This document shows, in pieces, positions 26,852-35,677 of a stretch of DNA of 64,000 nt. The stretch's first letter is position 1, and each line of letters begins with the position of its first letter. Location of the stretch: contig CAKSDJ010000002.1 of assembly GCA_934445015.1 (NCBI GenBank), forward strand, positions 17,102 through 81,101, read 5' to 3'. Position numbers and translations under genes: made by a program. Below the pieces are notes generated by a model. It did not search any database and was not told the origin of the DNA. It was given only the letters and a program-made list of their open reading frames with translations. This stretch comes from an uncultured Eubacteriales bacterium. GTDB lineage: Bacteria > Bacillota > Clostridia > Oscillospirales > Acutalibacteraceae.

Positions 26852-28021
26852 ATGAAAGAAATTATACTCATAAAAGACGGCGAATTATCGCTTAAAGGTC
26901 TTAACCGCCGTAATTTTGAAGATAAAATGGTGGCAACCATAAGGCGCAGACTCAAAAATCTGGGCAAGGTAAGCGTCGAAAGGTCGCAATCCGCAATATA
27001 CATAAAACCCGTTGACGACGGTTTTGACTTTGATGAGGCGCTTGACCGCGTAAGCCGTATTTTCGGTATAGCGGCATTCAGCAGGGCGTGTGTGTGCCAA
27101 AAAGATATGGGCGATATTCTGGCAAAAGCACCCGAATATCTTAAAGATACAATGAGTAAAATAAAAACCTTTAAGGTTGAGGCAAAGCGTGCCGATAAAA
27201 CGTTTCCGCTTACTTCGCCCGAAATCAGCAGAGAGGTGGGCGCCGCGCTGCTTTCGGCGTTTCCGCATTTAAGGGTCGACGTTCACAACCCGGATGAAAT
27301 AATCACTGTTGAGATCCGTGATTTTGCCGCATACATACGCGGCGGTCAGATAAAGGGCGCAGGCGGTCTGCCCGTAGGCACGGCAGGTCGTGCGCAGGTT
27401 TTAATATCCGGCGGTATCGACAGTCCCGTTGCGGCGTACACAATGGCAAAACGCGGTCTGGTGCTTAACGCCATACACTTCGCAAGCCCACCGTATACAA
27501 GTATACGTGCAGAGCAGAAGGTCAAGACTCTGCTTTCAAAAGTAGCGCGTTACAGCGGCGTAATAAAACTTGCAATCGTGCCTTTTACCGAAATACAAGA
27601 GGAGATAGCCAAACACTGCCCCGAAGATTATTTTACGCTTATAATGCGCAGAATGATGATGCGGATAGCCTGTCGCGTTTCTGAGACCGACGGTTGCCTG
27701 GGGCTTATAACGGGTGAGAGTTTGGGTCAGGTAGCAAGCCAGACTTTGCCGGCAATAGCCGCTACGGATGAGGTTTGTACAATGCCTGTTTTAAGACCGC
27801 TTATAGGTATGGATAAAGAAGAAATAATCGCAATATCCAAAAAGATCGACGCTTTTGAAACATCTATTCTGCCTTACGAGGACTGTTGCACCGTGTTTAC
27901 GCCGAAACATCCGCATACGCGGCCTAAACCGGGTCAGTGCGATGAGGCTGAAAAAAATCTGGAAACAGAAGCGCTTATCGAGCGCGCAATCGCAGGTATA
28001 GAATATTCATACATTGAATAA
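26852..28021 (+). CDS. thiI: tRNA 4-thiouridine synthetase ThiI
   Basis: 389 residues: N-terminal ferredoxin-like and THUMP domains, then a PP-loop ATPase domain with SGGIDSPVAAY. There is no C-terminal rhodanese domain, as in most Gram-positives, so sulfur must come directly from the desulfurase encoded just upstream. The segment EDCCTVFTPKHPHTRP matches the family's conserved Cys region. Makes s4U8 in tRNA; a thiazole role is less likely without the rhodanese part. Confidence 0.95.
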   Translation: MKEIILIKDGELSLKGLNRRNFEDKMVATIRRRLKNLGKVSVERSQSAIYIKPVDDGFDFDEALDRVSRIFGIAAFSRACVCQKDMGDILAKAPEYLKDTMSKIKTFKVEAKRADKTFPLTSPEISREVGAALLSAFPHLRVDVHNPDEIITVEIRDFAAYIRGGQIKGAGGLPVGTAGRAQVLISGGIDSPVAAYTMAKRGLVLNAIHFASPPYTSIRAEQKVKTLLSKVARYSGVIKLAIVPFTEIQEEIAKHCPEDYFTLIMRRMMMRIACRVSETDGCLGLITGESLGQVASQTLPAIAATDEVCTMPVLRPLIGMDKEEIIAISKKIDAFETSILPYEDCCTVFTPKHPHTRPKPGQCDEAEKNLETEALIERAIAGIEYSYIE

Positions 28022-28045
28022 TAATTTTATAAGATTGGAACTAAT

Positions 28046-28966
28046 ATGGCAGGTAAACATTCAAAAAGTTTATTTAAAAACAGCGGCATTACGGTAAACG
28101 GTGTTTTAAGCGCAGAGCGCAAAAATATGCTGCCCGTGTCTTTGCCGTTTAAAATAATAATTGCCGTAACGGTCATATCGCTTGCGGTGTCGGCGTTTTT
28201 TGTGGGCTCATATTTTTTGCCCGGCAAATTGCAGGAAAATCTGTTAAAAAAAGCCGCCGATACCTTTGAAAGCACACCGAATTATAATTCGGCGCTGCAA
28301 ATACTTGCAAAAGATAACGCCGACATAAAAGGCTGGCTTAAAGCGGGCGGAACACTTATAAATTGCGCCGTATGCCAAACCGATAACGATAAGTACTACA
28401 TAAACCATAATCAACTCGGCAAAAAAAGCCGATACGGTGCGTTGTTCTTATCTTCAGCCGACAGTTTCGAAAGAACAGGTGACGACCGCAACATAGTTAT
28501 ATACGGCAACAATATGAAAAACGGTTCTATGTTCGGCAATCTTAAAAAATACAGAAACCTTAATTTTTACAAACAAAACCCTACCGTAGAACTGTATTAC
28601 AAAAATAATTCCGAAACTTATGTAATATTTGCGGTTATGCTTATCGCATCTTCGGGGGACGACGGCGGTTCAAGTTATATGCCGTCAAAAGGCCATTTTA
28701 CCGATGAGGCGGAATTTGACGCCTGGTACACCGAAACTTCACGCCGAAGCCTTATTGATACTACCGTTAAACCGGGTTACGGCGACAGTATGCTTACCCT
28801 TGTAACGCCTGCTGACGATTTCAGCGGTGCCAGACTTACGGTTATAGCCTATAGGGTCAAAAACAGCGAGATAAAAAATATAGACGTAACTGCCGCGGCG
28901 GTAAACAAAAACATAAAATATCCTGAAATATGGTATAAAAACCGGGGACTGAAATATCCGTATTGA
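28046..28966 (+). CDS. sortase B-like membrane protein lacking catalytic His and Cys
   Basis: 306 residues: cytoplasmic N-terminus, one membrane helix (about 35-58), then a class B sortase fold with YYINHNQLGKKSRYGALFL, IYGNNMKNGSMF and MLTLVTPADDFSGARLTVIAYR. In active SrtB these read YGHNM and TLSTC. Here the His is Asn155 and the Cys is Pro255; the Arg (R263) is kept. So by sequence it should not be a transpeptidase. Both codons are clear in the DNA and the frame is intact. It may be a binding or scaffold protein. Followed 22 bp later by another membrane protein gene. Confidence 0.88.
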   Translation: MAGKHSKSLFKNSGITVNGVLSAERKNMLPVSLPFKIIIAVTVISLAVSAFFVGSYFLPGKLQENLLKKAADTFESTPNYNSALQILAKDNADIKGWLKAGGTLINCAVCQTDNDKYYINHNQLGKKSRYGALFLSSADSFERTGDDRNIVIYGNNMKNGSMFGNLKKYRNLNFYKQNPTVELYYKNNSETYVIFAVMLIASSGDDGGSSYMPSKGHFTDEAEFDAWYTETSRRSLIDTTVKPGYGDSMLTLVTPADDFSGARLTVIAYRVKNSEIKNIDVTAAAVNKNIKYPEIWYKNRGLKYPY

Positions 28967-28988
28967 ATAAATTGAAAGGAAAAATAAA

Positions 28989-29996
28989 ATGGTACAGAAT
29001 TTAAAGGTGGACATAATTTATCATCAGACGGCTTCGGACTTTGAAATGGAATTTAACCTTTGCGGTTGTTGCAGAATGCGCTTGCTTAATGAAAAAACAA
29101 CCGATAAAAAAGGCTTTGTAAGGGCATTGGCACGCGATGTTTCGCGAAGCCGCGTCATTATAGCCTGCGGTCCGCTTTTCGGCGAAGACGGCATTATTCA
29201 AATCGTTGCCGCCGCAATAGGCAATGGTGTTACGGTTTGCAATAATAAGATGTACGGAATAAACGGCGATGAAAAAATCGAGATTATAAAAGGTTCAACG
29301 CCTCTTGTAACAAGTGACGGATACTTCGGCGGATGTATCATTGAGAGCGGTCCTCAAACCATAATACTGCTTACCGAAAACCGAACTTTCCGCAAAACGA
29401 TAATGCAAAATCTTATTCACCCGTATATTGAGGATATAAGTTACATACAGCCCAAAAGTATAAATTTCGGAAGCGGCAAGCACACGGCAGCACCCACAGA
29501 ACCCGAACAACCCGAAATTTCCGAAAACGAGGGTTATATTACCGATGTTGACAGCGATTATGAAACAGATGACGGTCAAAACGGTTATGATGTTGTGCAG
29601 AATTCTTCCGATGAGCACAACATAGAATTTATAATGGATGAACAGCCGGACGATTTACCTACCGAGCCCGAAGTAAGCGTTCAAAACGCAGAATATGATA
29701 ATTTGTATACGCAAGTAGAAGATGAAAAGGATATTAAAGAGCGTTACAATCAAAGTTTTGTTCCTTCGGCAGAGAATAATATGTTTATTTCCTCACCGGA
29801 GCACGACGGCGATATGCCTGCTAAAGGCGGTAAACGCTCGCTTAATATAACAATAGTTGTTCTTGTTATTATACTGTTGCTTGCTGTTTTGGCACTTGCA
29901 TATTTTGTATTTTTAAAACCGCATACTATGAGTATGAGCACAGGTGAATATCTAAGAGAAATTTTCAGTACATCAAGCACAGAATCGCTTTTTTAA
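28989..29996 (+). CDS. membrane-anchored protein with N-terminal cytoplasmic domain, unknown function
   Basis: 335 residues. The first 150 form a globular domain containing SRVIIACGPLFGEDGII, reminiscent of the MoeA/CinA molybdopterin-binding-like fold but without its full motif. Residues 155-270 are an acidic, Asp/Glu/Ser-rich disordered linker, followed by one membrane helix (about 283-312) and a short external tail. The domain is therefore cytoplasmic. Strong ribosome site (GAAAGGA). It lies between the pseudo-sortase and a COG2426 membrane gene, likely in one operon. Confidence 0.7.
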   Translation: MVQNLKVDIIYHQTASDFEMEFNLCGCCRMRLLNEKTTDKKGFVRALARDVSRSRVIIACGPLFGEDGIIQIVAAAIGNGVTVCNNKMYGINGDEKIEIIKGSTPLVTSDGYFGGCIIESGPQTIILLTENRTFRKTIMQNLIHPYIEDISYIQPKSINFGSGKHTAAPTEPEQPEISENEGYITDVDSDYETDDGQNGYDVVQNSSDEHNIEFIMDEQPDDLPTEPEVSVQNAEYDNLYTQVEDEKDIKERYNQSFVPSAENNMFISSPEHDGDMPAKGGKRSLNITIVVLVIILLLAVLALAYFVFLKPHTMSMSTGEYLREIFSTSSTESLF

Positions 29997-30009
29997 AAGG
30001 GGCCGTACT

Positions 30010-30486
30010 ATGAATTTGTGGAGCAGCACATTAGGCAAAATTATAATGACTTTTTTGATATCTATGGTTCCGGTAATCGAACTGCGCGGGGCAATACCCA
30101 TAGCGGTTTCAAACGGGCTTGATTTTTGGGTGGCTGTAACAGTTTCGGTTATAGGCAATCTGGTGCCGGTACCGTTCATTATTCTGTTTATCAAAAAAAT
30201 CTTTGCTTTTATGCGAAAACACAGTAAAAAACTTAACTCTCTTGTAACGCGGCTTGAAAAGCGTGCCGAAAAAAAATCCGAAGTTGTGCAAAAATATGCC
30301 TTTTGGGGACTTTTTATACTTGTGGCAATTCCCTTGCCCGGCACGGGTGCGTGGACCGGCGCGTTGATAGCGGCAATGCTTGAAATGCGTATAAAAAAAG
30401 CATTCCCCGCAATTGCGCTTGGGGTTATAGGTGCCGCAACAATCGTAACTTTTGCAACCTACGGTGTAAGCGCACTGTTTTCATAA
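30010..30486 (+). CDS. COG2426 / small multidrug export family membrane protein
   Basis: 158 residues with about four hydrophobic segments; the family motif ELRGAIPIA in the first third and PLPGTGAWTGAL later are both present. The family is named for export but its substrate is unknown. A charged cytoplasmic loop (KKIFAFMRKHSKKLNSL) separates the halves. Ribosome site AAAGGGG. 13 bp after the previous stop, so part of the same operon. Confidence 0.87.
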   Translation: MNLWSSTLGKIIMTFLISMVPVIELRGAIPIAVSNGLDFWVAVTVSVIGNLVPVPFIILFIKKIFAFMRKHSKKLNSLVTRLEKRAEKKSEVVQKYAFWGLFILVAIPLPGTGAWTGALIAAMLEMRIKKAFPAIALGVIGAATIVTFATYGVSALFS

Positions 30487-30552
30487 ATCCGGCATACCGA
30501 AATTTACCCTCATACGGTTAACGGTGTCAAAACCGTTTTAAACAAATGTTAT

Positions 30553-30590
30553 AAATCAGCCGAAGTGTTAAAAGCGCTTCGGCTGATTTT
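30553..30590 (+). terminator. intrinsic terminator
   Basis: Stem AAATCAGCCGAAG / CTTCGGCTGATTT, followed by TGTATTAT. Closes the sortase-like operon. Confidence 0.8.
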
Positions 30591-30651
30591 GTATTATATT
30601 TTTATTTTAAAGTTCATACAATGTAATAAAATTTATTATAAGGGTGATATT

Positions 30652-31191
30652 ATGGTTCAAAAAACACCGGAAGATTACGCACGTGAACTTATAGAAATGT
30701 ACCGTGACAAGGGCGGTGCAAACGGCAGTAAAAACACAACCGATTCAAAATCCGAAAACGGCAATATGCAGCCTCAAAATGTATCTGACGCTATTTTGGA
30801 AGACGGAGTCGGCGGTCTTGTAATAAATTCGACAACTGTAGGGCGGCTTTACCCTGTTGAAGGCGCGCTTGTTACGGTTTTTACCGGCGACCCCGACAGT
30901 ATGCAGATAGTCGCTATCGACACTACCGATGAAAGCGGAAAAACCGGTGTGTTCAAACTGAAAACACCTCCTAAATCCGACTCGCAACAGGCAACCGAAA
31001 GCAACGAGATACCATACGCAAATTATAACGTGTCGGTCCGATATGACGGCTACGTAGAGCAGATTGCCATGAATGTTCCCGTATTTTCGGGCGTTGTATC
31101 GGTTCAGGGGGTCGACCTTGTACCTGTATCTGCCGCGGGCAAGCATACGTCGCCGCAAATATTTCAGGGCGGAAACAAATATAATTTATAG
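30652..31191 (+). CDS. carboxypeptidase-regulatory-like protein, apparent separate N-terminal (pro)domain of SleC
   Basis: 179 residues, no signal peptide. A charged, Asn/Ser-rich N-terminal 45 residues is followed by a beta-sandwich domain with GGLVINSTTVGRLYPVEGA, a beta-hairpin pattern and NYNVSVRYDGYVEQ, then PVFSGVVSVQGVDLVPV. In clostridial SleC a comparable domain forms the N-terminal prosequence ahead of the SpoIID-like catalytic part. Here the catalytic part is the next gene, 11 bp downstream. Start ATG has AAGGGTG upstream. No export signal is seen in either gene, which fits loading from the mother cell. Confidence 0.7.
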   Translation: MVQKTPEDYARELIEMYRDKGGANGSKNTTDSKSENGNMQPQNVSDAILEDGVGGLVINSTTVGRLYPVEGALVTVFTGDPDSMQIVAIDTTDESGKTGVFKLKTPPKSDSQQATESNEIPYANYNVSVRYDGYVEQIAMNVPVFSGVVSVQGVDLVPVSAAGKHTSPQIFQGGNKYNL

Positions 31192-31202
31192 GGGGAATAT
31201 CT

Positions 31203-32555
31203 ATGCCTGAAGTCTTATATCCCGTAATACCGCAAAATATAACCGTGCATTTGGGACCGCCCGATTCAAACGCTCAAAATGTAACGGTAAATTTTGTTGA
31301 TTATATAAAAAATGTTGCCTCAAGCGAAATATACCCCACCTGGCCCGAGGCAGCGTTGCGCGCAAATATATACGCTATAATAAGTTATGCGCTTAACCGC
31401 ATATATACCGAGTGGTATCCGTCGCGCGGATACAATTTTGATATTACCAACTCAACCGCGGTGGATCAGGCATTTTCGCCCGACCGTGAAATATATGAAA
31501 ACATAAGCCTTATAGTTGACGATATTTTTAATAATTACGTTGTAAAACAAGGCAGTGTAGAACCGTTTTTTACGCAGTTTTGCAACGGTACAACATCTAC
31601 GTGCCGCGGACTCTCTCAGTGGGGAACAGTAGCCCTTGCAAATCAGGGTCTTACGCCGTATCAGATACTTCAGAATTATTACGGCACCGATATAGGCATT
31701 GTAGAAAACGCCCCCGTTTCCGAAATAGAGGAATCCTACCCCGGAACGCCTTTGCGTATCGGCGACGCCGGAAACAATGTAAAAATAATTCAAACCGAAC
31801 TTAACAGAATAGCAAGAAATTATCCCGCAATACCTTTGATTTCAGAGCCTAACGGAGTTTTCGGCATTGACACAGAGGCGGCGGTCAGGGCGTTCCAGCA
31901 AATATTCGGTCTTGTTCAGAGCGGTGAGGTGGATAAACCCACCTGGTATAAAATCAAGCAGTATTATGTGGGCGTGAAAAATTTGTCGGATCTTGTATCC
32001 GAGGGCATAACTTTAAGCGAAGCGCAGGTGCCGTTTGAAACTCAGTTACGCGAGGGTTCAGAGGGCATAGGCGTTCGTACAATACAGTATTATCTCAATA
32101 TTATTGCCTATTTTAATCCTGAGTTTAATGTAATTACGCTTGACGGTATCTACGGGCCTGAGACCGCAAATGCCGTGCGTCAGTTTCAGCGGTACTACGG
32201 CTTGCCCGTCACAGGCGTTATGAATACCGCAACGTGGAACGTTTTAAACCGTATATATTCCGAAACCGTAGAATTTTTATCCGAGGGATATTCAGGCAAA
32301 TACGGCAAACTGTATCCCGGATATTTTTTAACCGAGGGAATGAGCGGCCAGAATATCCGCGATCTGCAAACATATCTTGCATTGATAGGTCAAAATCTTG
32401 AAGCAATACCCGAAATACCCGTAACAGGATATTTCGGAACACAAACACGCGAGGCCGTAACGGCTTTTCAAAACGCATTCGGCATACCGGCAAACGGAGC
32501 CGTAGGCCCTATAACCTGGAACACAATTGTAAAACAGTACGACATGCTTGTATAA
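31203..32555 (+). CDS. SleC-like cortex-lytic enzyme: SpoIID-like domain plus three peptidoglycan-binding domains
   Basis: 450 residues. Residues 1-170 match the SpoIID/SleC catalytic region (DYIKNVASSEIYPTWPEAAL, then LNRIYTEW, and TQFCNGTTSTCRGLSQWG). Three peptidoglycan-binding type 1 repeats follow at about 180-260, 275-360 and 375-445, each with a G-x-G/DGIYG...AVRAFQ pattern. SleC of Clostridium is a germination lytic transglycosylase activated by Csp proteases; no csp genes are in view. Compared with SleC, there are three binding domains rather than one and the N-terminal prosequence is in the gene before. Ribosome site AGGGGGA. Confidence 0.88.
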   Translation: MPEVLYPVIPQNITVHLGPPDSNAQNVTVNFVDYIKNVASSEIYPTWPEAALRANIYAIISYALNRIYTEWYPSRGYNFDITNSTAVDQAFSPDREIYENISLIVDDIFNNYVVKQGSVEPFFTQFCNGTTSTCRGLSQWGTVALANQGLTPYQILQNYYGTDIGIVENAPVSEIEESYPGTPLRIGDAGNNVKIIQTELNRIARNYPAIPLISEPNGVFGIDTEAAVRAFQQIFGLVQSGEVDKPTWYKIKQYYVGVKNLSDLVSEGITLSEAQVPFETQLREGSEGIGVRTIQYYLNIIAYFNPEFNVITLDGIYGPETANAVRQFQRYYGLPVTGVMNTATWNVLNRIYSETVEFLSEGYSGKYGKLYPGYFLTEGMSGQNIRDLQTYLALIGQNLEAIPEIPVTGYFGTQTREAVTAFQNAFGIPANGAVGPITWNTIVKQYDMLV

Positions 32556-32623
32556 AAAACAACTAATAAATTTATATTTAAAGGCAATAATAAGTCCATA
32601 AAAAAACAAAAGGATTGACATAA

Positions 32624-34108
32624 ATGTCCGGTGGGGTTAAAGATTATAAAAATTACCGTTTGAGCGGCAATATAATTAAGGATATTGCAATGTTTAAAGA
32701 GATTTTCAGCCGTGACGCCGTTATCAGAATGCGTAAGGTAAACATAGGCAAAACCGGAGTATTATGTTGTCTTATTTACGCCGACGGAATGGTAGATTCA
32801 ATGCAGGTGGGCGAAACGGTTGTAGAATCTATTGTAAGGTGCGATCTGCAAAAAGGCTTTATGCCCGACGCTGAATTTATTTCAAAAAACATTCTCTTTG
32901 CGAACGAGGTCTCAAAAACCGAAAAAGTTACCGATATGCTAAGGGCGGTACTTTACGGCGATACCGTACTTATAGCCGATAACTGCAAAGAGGCGTTGCT
33001 TATAAACACAAAGGGCTGGCGCACCCGCGGCATAAAAGAACCCGACAGCGAAAGGGTACTTCAGGGCCCGCGTGAGGGATTTGATGAAGCCGCTATGTTT
33101 AACCTTGCAATGATAAGGCGCAAACTGCTCACACCGGATCTGTGTATCGAAATGACGCGCCTTGGGCGCCGCAGCGATACGGCTGTTTTTATCTGCTATC
33201 TGGGTTCACTTGCAGACCCTGCAACAGTAAAAGAACTTAAAAAAAGACTTTCAAAAATAGATATTGACGGCATACTTGACAGTAATTATATTGCCGAAAA
33301 TATCCGTGACAACCGTTACAGTTTTTTAAAAACCACCGGTTCAACCGAACGCCCCGATATAGTAGCGGCAAGGCTGCTTGAGGGGCGTATAGCGCTTGTT
33401 GTTGACGGCACGCCCGTTGTGCTTACGCTGCCATACCTTTTTTCAGAGAATTTTCAGTCTGATGAAGACTATTATATGAATTTTTGGGTTTCGTCACTGT
33501 CAAGAATGTTGCGATGGGTATGCTTTTTTATTTCGGTAAGCGTTCCCGGCGCTTTTTTGGCGCTTATAACGCACCATTTTGATTTGTTGCCCACACATTT
33601 TGCAATCTCGGTGTCAGGACTCAGAGAGGGCGTGCCGATAGGCAGTACGGCAGAGTGCATAGCGCTTATACTCGCCTTTGAAATACTTAAAGAGGCAGGT
33701 CTGCGAATGCCGCAAAACTTGGGCCACGCGTTAAGCATTGTGGGCGGCCTTGTTGTAGGACAAGCTGCGGTAGAAGCCGGCATAATAAGCGCACCTATGC
33801 TGATTGCGGTGTCTTTAAGCGCCATAGCAGGCCTTATGGTACCTCGACTTTCGGGAGTGGTGTTCTATCTGCGGTTTATAACGGTTATCGCCTGCTCGCT
33901 GCTTGGGCTTTACGGTTATTTTACTGTCGCGGCAGTTTTTATAATAAGGGTGTTCGGGCTCAGTTCGTTCGGCATAGACTACACAACGTCGTTTGCAAAA
34001 CCCGACTTTGCCCATTTAAAAGACAGTTTTATAAGGGCGCCCTGGAGTATGATGAAAATCCGCCCCGATTTTAACAGCAATAAAATAAGAAAAGGTGAAC
34101 CGCGTTGA
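32624..34108 (+). CDS. spore germinant receptor subunit A (GerAA/GerKA family)
   Basis: 494 residues: soluble N-terminal domain (to about 270) with the family's GTPVVLTLPYLFSENFQSDEDYY block, then five or so membrane helices with HFDLLPTHFAISVSGLREGVP and GQAAVEAG. Subunit A of the inner-membrane germinant channel. First gene of a three-gene operon; the next gene overlaps its stop by 4 bp. Ribosome site AAAGGA. Confidence 0.94.
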   Translation: MSGGVKDYKNYRLSGNIIKDIAMFKEIFSRDAVIRMRKVNIGKTGVLCCLIYADGMVDSMQVGETVVESIVRCDLQKGFMPDAEFISKNILFANEVSKTEKVTDMLRAVLYGDTVLIADNCKEALLINTKGWRTRGIKEPDSERVLQGPREGFDEAAMFNLAMIRRKLLTPDLCIEMTRLGRRSDTAVFICYLGSLADPATVKELKKRLSKIDIDGILDSNYIAENIRDNRYSFLKTTGSTERPDIVAARLLEGRIALVVDGTPVVLTLPYLFSENFQSDEDYYMNFWVSSLSRMLRWVCFFISVSVPGAFLALITHHFDLLPTHFAISVSGLREGVPIGSTAECIALILAFEILKEAGLRMPQNLGHALSIVGGLVVGQAAVEAGIISAPMLIAVSLSAIAGLMVPRLSGVVFYLRFITVIACSLLGLYGYFTVAAVFIIRVFGLSSFGIDYTTSFAKPDFAHLKDSFIRAPWSMMKIRPDFNSNKIRKGEPR

Positions 34109-34707
34109 AAAAAATAACGGTGATCATACTTGCGGTAGGTCTTGTTTTTGCCTGCGGCTGTACAGGCTATCGCGAACTGAATCGCGGATACATTGTGTCG
34201 GCAGTCGGATTTAAAAAACAAGAGGGCAAAACGCTGGTTTTTGCCGAAGCATTATCTCCGACAGAAACAGCCGAAAACACAAAAGAAACCGAAATTTTAT
34301 CGGGCGAAGGCGAAACGGTTTTATCGGCATACCGAAATCTTATAAAAAATTCCGATAAAGAAACTTATTTTGAACAGTGTGCCGCTGTGGCTGTTGAAAC
34401 TTCTTTTGATACCGATGAAATATACGGCATACTTGAAGTCTGTAAAAATATTCCGTCGCTCAATGTGGGGGCATACATTATAAAGACCGATGATGTTAAA
34501 TCACTTTTTGAAGTTGACGGCACAACCGGTTACGATGTTGTAGGGCTTATCAAATACAAGTCAAAAAGTGAGAATATCAAATTTTCAAATCAAATCTATA
34601 AGGCCGAGCGCGACGTTTTGAAAAACGGCGCTACAAAACTGCCGCAGGTAAACGCCAGAGACGGAAAATACATTTTATATACAAATGAAAGCGGAAAGAT
34701 AAAATGA
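34105..34707 (+). CDS. germinant receptor lipoprotein subunit C, short form (GerAC family)
   Basis: 200 residues with signal peptide and lipobox FACGC, then GERAC domain 1 features (YRELNRGYIVSAVGF). Usual GerAC proteins are about 370 residues with three domains; this one ends after domain 1. The start is TTG overlapping the upstream stop (TTGA), with AAAGGTG just upstream. The gene's own stop overlaps the next ATG (ATGA). The frame shows no sign of a broken C-terminal part, so the short form appears intended. Confidence 0.85.
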   Translation: MKKITVIILAVGLVFACGCTGYRELNRGYIVSAVGFKKQEGKTLVFAEALSPTETAENTKETEILSGEGETVLSAYRNLIKNSDKETYFEQCAAVAVETSFDTDEIYGILEVCKNIPSLNVGAYIIKTDDVKSLFEVDGTTGYDVVGLIKYKSKSENIKFSNQIYKAERDVLKNGATKLPQVNARDGKYILYTNESGKIK

Positions 34708-35609
34708 GAGAACAGGGTTATAAAATTCACGTTTTTATGTGTCCTGCACTTTTTACGGCAGGCAGCGCTGTTATAACACTTCCGTTTTGTCGGCGCAGCG
34801 ATCTTTTGCCCGTATTTTTGTCTGCCGCTCTTTTGGGTCTGTTGTTTGCGGCGGCTGTTACACCGTTATTAAATTACACATTTAACAACAAGTCATATAA
34901 AAACAAGACCCTTAAAAATATATTCTTATATGCCGTCTCTTTAATAACAGTATCAGCGGCCATATACGGCGCGGTGTCGGCCGCTTTGGATTATATTGCT
35001 TTTTTAAACAAGGTGCAGCTGCCGCGCACGGGTAAAGTTTTAGTAACAGCCGCCGTGCTTCTGTTAACGCTGATGTTTATAATAAGCCGTACTTCCGCAG
35101 TGTTAAAATACGGACTTTTTATGGCGGTTCTGTCGGTTTTGACGGTTATTATGATTTTCACTTTATCGGCAGGTATGTTTGACATAAAAAGCGTTGATTT
35201 TGACCTTAAATTGACAAACGGCGGAATTTCGGCGGTATGCGGTTGCTTTTTTAAATATTTTTTTGTAACGGCGGTGCCGATCGCCTTTGTTGCAATTACA
35301 AAGCAAAAAGCAAAAGTTTTAAAAGTAACGGGCGCAGTGTTTTGCGGTATTCTGATAATATCTTTGTGTATGCTGCAAAGCGTATTTGTTTTAGGCAATG
35401 CCGTGCAAACATACCAATACCCTTATGTTACCGCAGTCAGCGCTTTTTCGTGGGGCAGTCTTTTTACACGCCTTGACGGACTTGTATACCTGTTTTTCTT
35501 TGCCTGTGTAACGGTCAGAATTTCAATCTGCGTAAAAACGGTTTTGTTGATAATAAAGTTTATACTTGATAATGCAGCCGGCATAAAAATTGCAAAAAAT
35601 CGCCGCTGA
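34704..35609 (+). CDS. germinant receptor subunit B, short form (GerAB family)
   Basis: 301 residues with about nine or ten hydrophobic segments, in the position of subunit B in a gerA-type operon. GerAB proteins are APC-fold permease relatives of about 360 residues that bind the germinant. The N-terminal helix motif (SAVITLPF) resembles the unwound helix 1 of that fold. It is shorter and more diverged than typical, so the family call rests partly on context. Order A-C-B differs from Bacillus A-B-C. Confidence 0.75.
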   Translation: MREQGYKIHVFMCPALFTAGSAVITLPFCRRSDLLPVFLSAALLGLLFAAAVTPLLNYTFNNKSYKNKTLKNIFLYAVSLITVSAAIYGAVSAALDYIAFLNKVQLPRTGKVLVTAAVLLLTLMFIISRTSAVLKYGLFMAVLSVLTVIMIFTLSAGMFDIKSVDFDLKLTNGGISAVCGCFFKYFFVTAVPIAFVAITKQKAKVLKVTGAVFCGILIISLCMLQSVFVLGNAVQTYQYPYVTAVSAFSWGSLFTRLDGLVYLFFFACVTVRISICVKTVLLIIKFILDNAAGIKIAKNRR

Positions 35610-35631
35610 CATTATTTTAACTTAATAAATC

Positions 35632-35660
35632 TTGAATAAATCAGCGCTGTGTGGTAATAT
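35632..35660 (+). promoter_or_regulatory. sigma-A promoter of pth-mfd
   Basis: TTGAAT (35632-35637), 17 bp, TAATAT (35655-35660), 18 bp before pth. Confidence 0.55.
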
Positions 35661-35677
35661 ATTTTCGGTGATTAAAT

